From assembly GCF_018863235.1 (NCBI RefSeq), contig NZ_JAHKRS010000002.1, forward strand, positions 558,001 through 622,000: a stretch of 64,000 nucleotides of DNA, written 5' to 3'. Source of the stretch: Pseudomaricurvus albidus. GTDB taxonomy: Bacteria > Pseudomonadota > Gammaproteobacteria > Pseudomonadales > Cellvibrionaceae. A program made the translations under genes and the position numbers. Each line of letters starts with the position of its first letter. Position 1 is the first letter of the stretch. The notes under the pieces were generated by a model, which did no database searches, had not been told where the DNA came from, and was given only the letters and a program-made list of their open reading frames with translations. Below are positions 48,068 through 56,362 of the stretch, piece after piece.

Positions 48068-48655
48068 AAAGTGATCCCCAAGATCAGGTTAATGGAATTA
48101 TTCTCTCTCTGAAACCGTATATATATTCGGTTTAGGCTACTGCCATAATAGTTATTTAGTCAAATATATTATTTCAAAATATCTTAAGTCATTGATATAT
48201 AATACATTTTAATATTTATTATGTGAGGTTTTTGTCACTTTTTGCTGTGTTTTTGAAAGGTTTTTTGATTAAAATAATTAGTCAGATAAGGGCGGGGGCT
48301 AAGGGGTTCCTATCCTCGCTCAGCCAGAAATTCAATAACCATGCGAGGGTAAGCAAAGAGCGTCATAGAATGACTGGTCAGAGCAGATGCGTTGTCAAAA
48401 CTGCTGATGGGTATCAGAGAAGGGTTTGGTGTTATCGTTAATATGTTCCAGACCGCGCGCTCCCTGTTTGAGAGCGATGTAAGGATGCGTCAGTTCCGAC
48501 GACCAGAAACCTGCGACTGGTCAGTGTGTGTCCCATTTACTGATGGCTGCTGACTATCATCAAAACTTTTGCTGTTCCGAAAGCTGCTTCAGTATATTTG
48601 TTTTGTATAAAACCTTTTCGATCAGGATCTCAGGTTCTGTTTGTACTATGTGTCT
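48068..48655. other. AT-rich non-coding region upstream of the TonB receptor
   Basis: These 588 bp hold the receptor promoter (the stretch 48110-48230 is very AT-rich) and no intact gene. On the minus strand at 48300-48520 several short frames with protein-like translation are interrupted by stops and frame changes. This may be a decayed gene, but I could not identify it. Confidence 0.4.
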
Positions 48656-48837
48656 TCAGTAACAGAGTTGCTGAGCGTATCCTTGGCCAGGTCCGTCGTA
48701 ACGGGAAAGCGAATGGCTGTATTGATCGGGCAATATGGATGCCGGTTTTTCCATACCCAGATCAATGAGGATCTGTACCGGGTAATGGGGATTTGCGAGA
48801 TGAGCACGGCCAATTATCACCAGATGCCATTGACCTT
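48656..48837 (-). pseudogene. C-terminal remnant of an old yellow enzyme (XenA/YqjM-like) gene
   Basis: Read on the minus strand, about 60 codons are open down to a TGA at 48656-48658. They include LVIIGRAHLANPHYPVQI and ASILPDQYSHSLSRYDG. This matches the C-terminal end of NADH:flavin oxidoreductases of the xenobiotic reductase group, where (V/I)GR(A/P)HLANP ends the FMN-phosphate site. The upstream three-quarters of the gene is absent: at 48838 the sequence switches to a copy of the sortase-target gene. It is therefore a broken gene at a recombination junction. Identity rests on motif recognition. Confidence 0.6.
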
Positions 48838-49264
48838 CTGCTTTGCCTGTTGGTACATCCTTTTTGTGGCCTGCTTTTCTTTGATTTCACCCTTGATCAG
48901 CCGACCTCCTATACGCATGGTCATGCCATTTACTGCCGCGGTTTCTGGCAGTGGGAATACATAGCGACCTTCTACCCAGGTGTCGCTGGTGTTGTGGAAG
49001 GTTTGCACATAGGTGGTGGTGGCGATTATGCCTGTAATGGTCAGCTGGACTCGGGTACTGAGCAGAGGCGCGCTCAATACTTCTCCCCCGTCACCGCGGA
49101 ACTCCATCTGCCGCTATCAGGAGCAGTTTGGTGAGCATCGAGGTATCGGCCATGATGTAAATACTCGCTCTTGTGGCGGCATAAAGGCAAGGAATACAAA
49201 ATGGGGTGCCGGGCTCTGTAAGTAGCCTATAAGCATAAAGATAGAGTTGAGTCGGATACTCTAA
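48838..49264. repeat. Chimeric second copy of sortase-target and DUF2784 gene segments
   Basis: 48838-49112 repeats 41607-41881 (275 bp, no gaps, eight substitutions, about 97% identical). From 49105 on it repeats 42575-42749, with 15 bp (42601-42615) missing. The switch between the two source segments occurs on the 8 bp CATCTGCC, present at 41874-41881 and 42575-42582. The 693 bp between them in the original are absent here. On the minus strand an open frame 48817-49107 keeps the target-protein reading frame (MEFRGDGGEVL...) with four changes but lacks signal peptide, VWA domain and sorting signal. It is a non-functional fragment. Confidence 0.9.
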
Positions 49265-49305
49265 CCCGCAAAGGGGTTGGGAAATAGTGTACCCGAGGGC
49301 ATAAA

Positions 49306-49378
49306 GGCCCTGACAGACTTGAACTGTCGACCTGCCCGGGGTTTATTAAGAGTAGAGTCGGATGCTCTAACGCTTTAG
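49306..49378 (-). pseudogene. Degenerate tRNA copy related to the tRNA at 59783-59859
   Basis: 49306-49336 is identical to the T-arm/variable region of the intact tRNA. 49355-49371 is identical to its anticodon-stem/D-arm segment. Between them 18 nt replace the 6 nt of the original anticodon region, and the 5' acceptor end is altered. It cannot fold as a functional tRNA and is best read as a scar of an earlier integration or recombination event. Confidence 0.7.
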
Positions 49379-49384
49379 CTGGGG

Positions 49385-49434
49385 AAATGGTGGGCCCTGA
49401 CAGACTTGAACTGTCGACCTGCCGATTATGAGTC
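49385..49434. repeat. Left attachment site (50-bp direct repeat)
   Basis: This is identical over 50 bp to 59780-59829, covering the 3' 47 nt of the tRNA, including CCA, plus 3 bp. It is the displaced tRNA end left at the far side after integration. The sequence diverges immediately outside on both sides. Confidence 0.92.
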
Positions 49435-49740
49435 CAGCGCAGTAGGCAAAGCCTGCCCGATAACTCCATGATAAATATGGGGTTTTAAGATCTGTGCACT
49501 GGAGACCGGCAAGCGCCGAACCATGGCCGAACCTTGGAGGTGGGCAACGACGAACTGAAGCCACATCAGTCTATAGAGACTATGCACATCCGCTCGCCGA
49601 GCCCCGAACTGCTTCCGAACCTCCGGGTAAAAATCCCTTCTTCCAGACTGCTTACCTGTAGTGAACGTGCAGCTTTGAGTGATAGTGCTGGGACAGTCGA
49701 GAGGCCTCAGAAGCGGAAAATAGAGTGCTCTTTAATTTAA
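49435..49740. other. Left end of the island, no gene
   Basis: The region between the left attachment site and the lipoprotein gene has no convincing reading frame; the frame 49534-49740 has no ribosome site. Integrase arm-binding sites would be expected here, but I cannot define them. Confidence 0.4.
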
Positions 49741-50154
49741 TCAGAGGACTTTATTGTCTCCTGCTTTTTTTAACGCTGAGGTAAGGGCATCAGATGCTAT
49801 ATTAAAATCGTCACAATCCTTGCCCGATATATAGAAAACTTCCTCACCTGTTTTATTGTCTGAGAAGATGATTTCATAGGCGATTTCAGAAAACTCGTTG
49901 AGGCAAACAAGCTGGACGCGATGGGCATTTATTTGTAGTTGATATCTTGCGTCAGTTGAGAGGAAAGGCACTACTTCCCAACCGTTTTGTTTTAAAGTTT
50001 TGCGGACTGCTCCAGTAATACCTTTATGACCAGCTGGTACATTGACTGTTTTTTCAGATGTATCAATTCTGGAGTAAATTTCTGTTTCTTGACTGGCGCA
50101 ACCGGTAATTGTCATTAAGATCAGGGCAAAGCCAATAGAAATCAATTTCTGCAT
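49741..50154 (-). CDS. Small lipoprotein of unknown function
   Basis: The 137-residue protein has a lipoprotein signal: a hydrophobic run and lipobox ITGC, with Cys19 followed by Ala. It then has a mixed alpha/beta body with two later cysteines. AGGACG precedes the start. It lies between the left attachment site and the integrase gene. I recognise no family; surface or periplasmic inner-leaflet location is inferred from the lipobox. Confidence 0.75.
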   Translation of the reverse strand: MQKLISIGFALILMTITGCASQETEIYSRIDTSEKTVNVPAGHKGITGAVRKTLKQNGWEVVPFLSTDARYQLQINAHRVQLVCLNEFSEIAYEIIFSDNKTGEEVFYISGKDCDDFNIASDALTSALKKAGDNKVL

Positions 50155-50359
50155 TTGGGCGTCCTATGCTGTCTACGAATGTGTGGCACGTAGAATAACC
50201 TTGAACTTGGTTTGGTGCAAAATACCAGAAAGCTTGAGTTGGAAAAAAAATAACCCCGTCCTCCGGACCACACCCTCGACGTGAGAGTGCGGCCCGGAGA
50301 GTTGGGGGTAGTGCGGTGAGGCGGTTGAGAGGGCGCCAGAGCGGCCCGCTAGGAGCAAA

Positions 50360-51535
50360 TCACCCCTCAGCTACCCAGCTGTACTGGGCGGCCGCTTCCG
50401 CAGCCTCCTGGAGCACACTGGAGGAGAGGTGGGCGTACCGCTGAGTCACCGTCGGATCTGAGTGGCCCAGGATCTGCTGAACCTCATACAGGGAGCGTCC
50501 ACTGTTGACCAGCATTGAAGCGAATTGATGGCGGAGGTCATGCAGTCGTAGTTCAGGGAGCCCTGCCATTGCCCGGATACGGTGCCAAGGTTTGTTGACG
50601 TTGGTGTATCGCTTCCCAGTACGTTTGTTGACGAACAAGTGGGTGTGGTCGGGATTTAGCTTCTTCAGCTCGTCCAAAACCTTCAGAGCCGTTTGGTTTA
50701 ATGGCTTAGAAGTGACTTTTTTGGATTTTGCGTTGGTAGCCGGTATCCGCCACACTTTGTTACCGATGTCGATATCCTGCCAAGTTGCTTTGAGTGCCTC
50801 GTTTAGGCGGGCTCCAGTCCACAGCAGAAATTCGATCAACAGCGCCACTACTTGGTTTTCATCGCCCTTCAGAACATTCAGAAGCCTCTGTTGTTCTTCC
50901 GGAGTCATATAACGCTCCTTTTTATTGTCTACTCTCAGCAGCGGGATCTTATCTGCAGGGTTCTTCTCCAACATTTCCCACTTCACGGCAAGATTTAGTG
51001 CTGATCGCAAAAGCTTTAAATGATGGTCACAGCTGGCCGGTGACAGACCCTCACTTTGTAGTGAAGTATGGAACTCCTGCAGTTGTAAGCGCCTCAGCTG
51101 GTCCAGGCGGTACCTACCTAATGCAGGCAGGATCCGAAGGCGAAACATGCTTTCGTCATTACGCCATGACCGCTTCCGGCTCTTGATGTAGGGAAGATGA
51201 TGCTCATGTGCAAATTCAGAAAGCGTGGGAATCTGCCTTCTGCTTTTACGCTCTTCGCTGGGGTCTGCACCAAGTCGGATTTTGGCTTTGAAATCCTTTG
51301 CTTGTTTCCGTGCATCACTTAGTGAAACTTCAGTGGTCTTGCCCAAGGATACATAACGGGTTCTGGCTGTGTTGTCTTTATACCGTAATCGGTAAGAGCC
51401 ACGTCCAGGTGAGCTGCTACGGACTTCAACCATTAGGCCGGGAAGGGATTCGTCGCAAAACTCGATTTTGGTTTTCCCTTCCGGGCAATAGAGTGATTTT
51501 TTGATGAAACTAGAAGTGAGGTTTACTGTTGGCAT
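50360..51535 (-). CDS. int: Tyrosine-family integrase of the island
   Basis: The 391-residue phage-type integrase has an N-terminal arm-binding domain (DUF4102-like, KIEFCDESLPGLMVEVRSSSPGRGSYRLRY region) and a SAM-like core-binding domain. The catalytic domain follows: TGARLNEAL with the first Arg, HDLRHQFASML with His-x-x-Arg, LGHSDPTVTQRYAHL with the final His and nucleophile Tyr. A strong GGAGGA precedes the start. It should recombine the 50-bp tRNA-derived repeats. It lies 0.9 kb from the left repeat. Confidence 0.95.
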   Translation of the reverse strand: MPTVNLTSSFIKKSLYCPEGKTKIEFCDESLPGLMVEVRSSSPGRGSYRLRYKDNTARTRYVSLGKTTEVSLSDARKQAKDFKAKIRLGADPSEERKSRRQIPTLSEFAHEHHLPYIKSRKRSWRNDESMFRLRILPALGRYRLDQLRRLQLQEFHTSLQSEGLSPASCDHHLKLLRSALNLAVKWEMLEKNPADKIPLLRVDNKKERYMTPEEQQRLLNVLKGDENQVVALLIEFLLWTGARLNEALKATWQDIDIGNKVWRIPATNAKSKKVTSKPLNQTALKVLDELKKLNPDHTHLFVNKRTGKRYTNVNKPWHRIRAMAGLPELRLHDLRHQFASMLVNSGRSLYEVQQILGHSDPTVTQRYAHLSSSVLQEAAEAAAQYSWVAEG

Positions 51536-51642
51536 AGGATGGTCCTCCTGTGTGGCCAGGTGATTGAAAAGTGGCGTTACCGCCGGATGTTTGGTGGTAG
51601 GGGTGGGGGCGCATCCCTGATTTTTTTCAGGGATGCAAGTTT

Positions 51643-51909
51643 TCAGTTGCTGCTAATTAAGCTGCAGTTACGGTATTTATATAGCTTGGCATTGGCGGAA
51701 TTTTTGCCGCAGTAAATTATCGGAATTTTTCCTTGATGAACGTGTTTGCTGAAGAAGATTCCAAATCTCTTTCGAAGACCTGGAGGTAGATAGCCCCAGA
51801 CGTCAGCTGGAGCAACATCTTTTATGGTGCATGGGGCTTTTGTTCTGCAGGCCTTAAAATTGAGTACGGTGATGTTCATTAAATCCCGCATAAACTCATC
51901 GGTATCCAT
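51643..51909 (-). CDS. Small protein resembling DUF1413 proteins
   Basis: This 88-residue protein is encoded 45 bp downstream of the VapE-like gene. TGGAG stands 5 nt before the start. The segment VWGYLPPGLRKRFGIFFSKHVHQGKIP and the following CGKNSANAKLYKY resemble the small DUF1413 proteins often found on mobile elements. Function unknown. Confidence 0.65.
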   Translation of the reverse strand: MDTDEFMRDLMNITVLNFKACRTKAPCTIKDVAPADVWGYLPPGLRKRFGIFFSKHVHQGKIPIIYCGKNSANAKLYKYRNCSLISSN

Positions 51910-51954
51910 ATTAACTCCAGTGGTTGCTGTTATGATTGGCCTTAAAAGATGTTG

Positions 51955-53361
51955 TTAAAGCGCAGGAGCGACTATGGGGACTGCCCACTTCACTGTGCCG
52001 TTGATCTTTTTCGGTTCTCCGAGAAGGTCGCGCAGGATGCCTCCGCACTCTCGACACTGTGGGTTTGATGGTCGAAGATAGCCCATCATCTGAAGCACCT
52101 GTGTTGCAGAAAGCTTGCGCCGGTCTGACTCCGGGATGCTCAGGTCCAGTTGTTCCATTAATTGTTCCCGCAAAGAACTGACGCTCATGTGTCGACGGTT
52201 GTATTCCGTGAGTAATTTTTCTTCGTCTTTAGTCAGCCACCACTGATCTCCTGATTTGAGTTTTTCGTGGATCTGTGCGAATAACTGCTGCATATCAATG
52301 CCATGCTGATATGAAATGGCGGAGACATCAATGGTTCCAAAGCGCGAGTTTCCAGTATCATCGATCAGATAATTTGCATCATTAACCGATGCGGCAAAAA
52401 TAGTCCGGCGGGGGTACTCTGCGTTGGATCGTGCGTATGGTAAACGCAACTTGTCAGTAGGATTGGTGATGAACGCTTTAAACAAGGCTGAACTAGCTTT
52501 GAGTGTACTGTCCAGCTCCCCAAGCTCAACTAACCAATGTTGAAGAGATGTGATGATTGTGTCCTTGTTACGCAGGTCTAAGTGATGGCCGAGGAGTATG
52601 GCAGAGCTGCCAACCTGATCAGCCGGTGCTAATGATTGTATCCAGGAGGTTTTTCCAATTGATTGAGGTCCACGTAGAACGAGTACCAGTCGTGAACTGA
52701 AACCATTGATTTCAAATGCTGCGGCGACTGCACTGGCAAGAAAGCGATAAACTATAATGTCGCGGAGTTCTACCGGGTAATCATCGCTTACGGTCAAGGT
52801 TTCGAACAGTTCAGGAAGACGGTTTTTCCCGTCCCATGGTTTTTTTTGTATCCACTCAGCGACAGGGTTGACCCTGTGTTGATCGGCAATTACAGCAACA
52901 AATTCAAGCAGCCCTTTGGTTGGCATGCCGCATAGTCCTGCTAAGCTGGTGAGGGTGGTTATCGCAATTTGGTGATAATTTTCTGGTGAAGCTTTTAATC
53001 CTGGAATAAGGATTTGAATTCTTTTCCCAATGACATCATAGAAAACTTCGATTTCATATCCTTTCAAAAGGTGAAGCACATTGGCAATGGTAGGTAAAAG
53101 AACAATGTCGCCTGACTTGAGTAGCTTCTGGTCCGGGAAGTTGTTAGGAGCCAGCGGGATACACAGGTTTGGCTTCGTTTCTTTGATGGAAGTTGGGTGG
53201 TGGGATGCATCTTCATCAGGAACTGTTTTTTCTGGTGTTTCGACGTTTTTAAGCTTCTGAATTGCTGAAGATGGTGTTGGGGGAGCAATCTTTTTCAGTG
53301 TTGAATTTTTCATACATGACTTGTCTCTCAAGCCATGGTTCGTGTTCTCATCTTTAAGCAC
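51955..53361 (-). CDS. Virulence-associated protein E (VapE)-like P-loop protein
   Basis: A GTG start at 53359-53361 has GAGG 5 nt upstream. In the 468 residues the C-terminal half is the VirE/VapE domain: Walker A GPQSIGKT at 231-238, followed by the acidic-and-aromatic helicase-like segments (WLVELGELDST, RRTIFAASVND). The N-terminal half is unassigned and shows no primase motif. VapE proteins are replication-type ATPases typical of phage satellites and integrated islands. It heads a run of minus-strand genes ending with the integrase. Confidence 0.88.
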   Translation of the reverse strand: MLKDENTNHGLRDKSCMKNSTLKKIAPPTPSSAIQKLKNVETPEKTVPDEDASHHPTSIKETKPNLCIPLAPNNFPDQKLLKSGDIVLLPTIANVLHLLKGYEIEVFYDVIGKRIQILIPGLKASPENYHQIAITTLTSLAGLCGMPTKGLLEFVAVIADQHRVNPVAEWIQKKPWDGKNRLPELFETLTVSDDYPVELRDIIVYRFLASAVAAAFEINGFSSRLVLVLRGPQSIGKTSWIQSLAPADQVGSSAILLGHHLDLRNKDTIITSLQHWLVELGELDSTLKASSALFKAFITNPTDKLRLPYARSNAEYPRRTIFAASVNDANYLIDDTGNSRFGTIDVSAISYQHGIDMQQLFAQIHEKLKSGDQWWLTKDEEKLLTEYNRRHMSVSSLREQLMEQLDLSIPESDRRKLSATQVLQMMGYLRPSNPQCRECGGILRDLLGEPKKINGTVKWAVPIVAPAL

Positions 53362-53735
53362 AATTACCTCAAAATTTATGGTTTAGGTGAGTGGTGCGCG
53401 CACTACAAGAGTGAATTTAATGATGCGGGATTGCATTGTAAAGCAGAGGTAACATGCTGTTTTTAAAGGATATTTTTTTTCTCTTTCTGAGGGGTGTTTT
53501 CAAGTAAAGGAAATGATTTCGATAAGGTTTTTAATACCTTTGACCTGTTAGAATTTTTGTTTACTAATGAGCGGTGCTTTTAGTAAGTGAGTCCGAAAAG
53601 TTTCCTTGTGGAAGTGATCTTGAGCTTTAGAAATCGAATAAAATACACATGGTAAAGAAATGTAAAGAGGATGTGAGTGTAAGGTGACGTGACTAGAAAC
53701 AGGGCACCCCTGATAGGTGCCCCGGGAGGTAATGC
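53362..53735. other. Intergenic region upstream of the VapE-like gene
   Basis: These 374 bp are AT-rich and hold the promoter region of the VapE-like gene. A 10-bp palindrome GTGCGCGCAC (53394-53403) sits about 35 bp upstream of its start. No gene is supported. A replication origin could lie here, but I see no clear iteron array. Confidence 0.4.
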
Positions 53736-53966
53736 TTACAAATCCCTGATGCCCAACTCCAGCCGTTTTTGATGCAGAAATGCCAGCAGGTATTCCTCCA
53801 GTATCCCTTCATCAAAATCCTCAAACTCAGAGTCCAGTATCTGGATTGCGAATAACTCGTACTGCTCGTACTTTTCTGTCGGTGTTGCAGGGGGGGATTG
53901 CCCTTGAAGATCAATTACAGCTTTCTCCAGGCGAGCGCCTACCTCCGCCAAGTTGCGGTTTGTCAT
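53736..53966 (-). CDS. Small acidic protein of unknown function
   Basis: The 76-residue protein is rich in Glu/Asp and Leu (DSEFEDFDEGILEEYLLAFL) and probably helical. I chose ATG at 53964-53966, with AAGGA 7 nt upstream, over an ATG 6 nt earlier that abuts the ribosome site. No homologue is recognised. It is a single small gene between the recombinase pair and the VapE-like gene. Confidence 0.65.
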   Translation of the reverse strand: MTNRNLAEVGARLEKAVIDLQGQSPPATPTEKYEQYELFAIQILDSEFEDFDEGILEEYLLAFLHQKRLELGIRDL

Positions 53967-54059
53967 AATCATTTCCTTGCGATAAGTCTTACTTGAAATC
54001 GGTGCTTGTAGTAACAGAGGGAAAGCACACAGTTGAGTGGACTAAAGTGAAAAAGTCAG

Positions 54060-54269
54060 TTAACGCCTACGACGGTTTGATAAACGCTTTTGTACGTAAT
54101 ATTTGAGGTCTTTACCTTTGAGTTTAAGAAAGACCAGTAACGCAAAAAGCAATATGGCGGGGGTGGGATACAGGAAAATAATCCAAGCTCCTGCAAGGAT
54201 CAGAAACGTGTATTCCACTCCAGTTAACAGGATGATTACGAAAATGCCGATAAGAATAAGGAAAGCCAT
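54060..54269 (-). CDS. Small two-helix membrane protein
   Basis: The 69-residue protein has two hydrophobic helices (LILIGIFVIILLTGVEYTFL and the segment to about 50) and a strongly basic tail (KRLSNRRRR). Its start overlaps the recombinase stop by one base (TAATG) with AAAGGGG upstream, so translation is coupled. Function unknown. Confidence 0.7.
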   Translation of the reverse strand: MAFLILIGIFVIILLTGVEYTFLILAGAWIIFLYPTPAILLFALLVFLKLKGKDLKYYVQKRLSNRRRR

Positions 54270-54985
54270 TATTTATCCCCTTTATCCATTATCGAATTCC
54301 TGCTTCGTCTTAGCCGGCTGACTATCGGAAGTGAGAATTTTGCACCTCTGGCAGTACGTAATCCCCGTTCATTAAGTGCATCAGCTAAAGCCTGACATGT
54401 GGAAAGACCCTCCGAATGTTCCAGATGATCAATCACTTTTAGGATTTTTGATTGCCATGCTTGTTGCTTCAGTACTCTTTGTTCATTGGCAGCCTCTGTA
54501 TCCCGGTTGCGTTGCACAGCCAGTAAGGGGTTGCCTAGGGTGGCGCCTCGCTCTTTTGCCATCCTGAGAGCCTGTGTGGTCCGAATAGAGATCATGCGGG
54601 CTTCGTGTTCGGCCATTGCGGCCAAGATGTGGATGGTGAGCTGATCAATCTCAGGAAGGTCACACAGCTTGAAGCGGATGCCCCGTTTCTGAAGGCTGGT
54701 GATGAAGTGAAGGTCCCGGGACAGACGATCCAGCTTGGCCACCAGCAGAGTGGCATTGGCCAGTTCGGCATAATCAGCAGCTTTGGTGAATTCTGGTCGG
54801 TCACTGCGTTTACCGCTTTCGACCTCAATGAACTCAGCCAGTATTTCCCCGCCAAAGGTGGCAAGGTATTCCTGAGCGGCTACTTTTTGTGCTTCCAGAC
54901 CCAGGCCGGACTGTCCCTGCTTCTGGGTTGAGACGCGAAGGTAAGCGACGTAACGGCTTCCTCGGGTTTGATGGGAGTGGTTCAT
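54269..54985 (-). CDS. Serine recombinase (resolvase/invertase family)
   Basis: The 238-residue protein shows the resolvase N-terminal domain: YLRVSTQKQGQSGLGLEAQ with the nucleophile Ser, LLVAKLDRLSRDLHF and AEHEARMISIRT. A helical C-terminal DNA-binding region follows (LADALNERGLRTARGAKFSLPIVSRL). The start at 54985 has GGAGAAAA upstream; the longer frame to 55189 has a low-complexity extension and is unlikely. It may resolve element multimers or invert DNA; no obvious res or inverted sites are recognised. Confidence 0.88.
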   Translation of the reverse strand: MNHSHQTRGSRYVAYLRVSTQKQGQSGLGLEAQKVAAQEYLATFGGEILAEFIEVESGKRSDRPEFTKAADYAELANATLLVAKLDRLSRDLHFITSLQKRGIRFKLCDLPEIDQLTIHILAAMAEHEARMISIRTTQALRMAKERGATLGNPLLAVQRNRDTEAANEQRVLKQQAWQSKILKVIDHLEHSEGLSTCQALADALNERGLRTARGAKFSLPIVSRLRRSRNSIMDKGDK

Positions 54986-55260
54986 AAGGTTTTCTCCATG
55001 AGTATGGCCCGTTGAGCGGTTGCGGAATATGTTGCAGGTGCACCCCCTCCACCCCCTTGCCATTTCCCGATCCATAGCCGACAGCCCCCGAACGCCACAC
55101 GGCATAGGGCCAGCAGCAAGCGGGAGCGACAGATGGGACTGAAAAGGGTTGGAGGTGGGGGAGGGGTAGCAACCGGCGAAACTTTGCATTTCGCTAAACG
55201 GACGTTTTGGGTAATGTGAAGTTAGAGATTGCTCGGTAAATGAACAGGGTGGATTGGGTG

Positions 55261-55788
55261 TTACTTCTTGCGGGGACTCTTAGCAGCAGCCGCTTTCACC
55301 TGAGCGATAAGAGCCTCACGTTTGGCTTCCACTTCTGCTGCATGCAGAGCCACTTCATCCTCTAAAGATGTGTTGTTCTGGATCAGCTTTCCGATGCCAT
55401 CTGAGAAAGCCTTCATACCCCCGAATCGGTTGAGATAAGGTTTGGTATCCACGGCCACCAATATGCCTTCCTTACGCAGGGCCGCTGCCAGGAAGCCATG
55501 GTTATTGGCCCCACGGGATTGATAGAGGGGTTTCAGCACCAACGCAGGAAAAGGCTCTTTGCGGGGCTGTGCCTCAATCACGTCCGTGATGGCCTCTAGG
55601 GCTATCCATTCGTTGCTGAAGAAGCCACCACCAGAGTTGGCGATGATGCGTATGAAAGTTGTACCAGAAGAATCGCTGTAGCCGATGTTGTAGCTCAGTT
55701 TGGCATTGGTGGTGCGGGAGAGTTGGGGGCAGGTGCCCTTCTTTAGGATGCGAGGTGGTTTATCGATGGGTTGTTTCTTGTTCGCCAT
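55261..55788 (-). CDS. Hypothetical island protein, 175 aa
   Basis: GGAGG stands 5 nt before the ATG. The protein has a lysine-rich start, a central alpha/beta part (TTFIRIIANSGGGFFSNEWIALEAITDV) and a helical, Ala/Lys-rich tail (AQVKAAAAKSPRKK) that could contact nucleic acid. I recognise no family. It is the first of the minus-strand genes of the left island half. Confidence 0.65.
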   Translation of the reverse strand: MANKKQPIDKPPRILKKGTCPQLSRTTNAKLSYNIGYSDSSGTTFIRIIANSGGGFFSNEWIALEAITDVIEAQPRKEPFPALVLKPLYQSRGANNHGFLAAALRKEGILVAVDTKPYLNRFGGMKAFSDGIGKLIQNNTSLEDEVALHAAEVEAKREALIAQVKAAAAKSPRKK

Positions 55789-56015
55789 AATGGCCTCCGG
55801 GTATCTAATGAAAGTTTACGGAGACTGGGATCGTCTCCATATAAGATACTCGTTAGGGCGCAAGTTTTCTGATATTACTAGGGCAATAACCTCTAGCTTA
55901 TGGTTCGGAGGTTGAAGATCCTGGTTTTACAAAGGTGCGGTGCCTCAAGGAATTCTTTCTGGTAGATTTATCTTTTGAGTTCTCAGGGGAAGAGTAAATA
56001 TTCGTAAATATTATT

Positions 56016-56252
56016 GTGGGTATAATCATCGGTTTCATTGCCTTTATGGTGTATGAGGAACGGATTCAAATGCGTCCACAAAGTAGAAGCATAGTGCTTG
56101 TTTTTATGGCGCTAATCAGTATCTCGTTTCTTGGTGTTAATTTTCTTATCGGAGCCTTCTTTGGGGTAATAAATGCTGTATCGATAGTTATGGCTTATGT
56201 TATTTTCAAGATTTTAAAGGTAAAAGTAATCGCTCAGAAATGTCGTGAATAG
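56016..56252 (+). CDS. Possible small membrane protein
   Basis: A GTG-started frame of 78 codons encodes three short hydrophobic segments (GIIIGFIAFMVY, IVLVFMALISISFLGVNFLIGAFFGV, AVSIVMAYVIF). The ribosome site is weak. The hydrophobic pattern and its place just upstream of the TerB-like module favour a real gene, but this is not certain. Confidence 0.5.
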   Translation: MGIIIGFIAFMVYEERIQMRPQSRSIVLVFMALISISFLGVNFLIGAFFGVINAVSIVMAYVIFKILKVKVIAQKCRE

Positions 56253-56362
56253 GCTCCGTCTGAGAAACATTATGATGAATCGCTAAGGCTCGAGGGGGCT
56301 GTGTAGCAGGCTTTTTTGGTTGGCGATTTACTTCTAATATATAAATTTAGCAAGGATCAGCA

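Noticed and set aside
48223-48441. Plus-strand 72-codon frame upstream of the TonB receptor
   Set aside because: It has no ribosome site and a low-complexity start; it lies in AT-rich promoter DNA and overlaps decayed minus-strand sequence.
48300-48520. Minus-strand peptides (for example THPYIALKQGARGLEHIND and AYPRMVIEFLAERG) that look protein-like
   Set aside because: They lie in two frames broken by stops and I could not tie them to a family, so no gene or pseudogene is claimed.
49306-49378. A second functional tRNA gene
   Set aside because: The anticodon region carries 18 nt in place of 6 and the acceptor 5' strand does not pair, so it cannot fold as a tRNA.
49534-49740. 68-codon frame at the left island end
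   Set aside because: It has no ribosome site and no recognisable features; the region is better treated as non-coding attachment-site DNA.
54986-55189. N-terminal extension of the serine recombinase
   Set aside because: The extension is low-complexity, and a good ribosome site precedes the internal start at 54985, which begins just before the catalytic domain.
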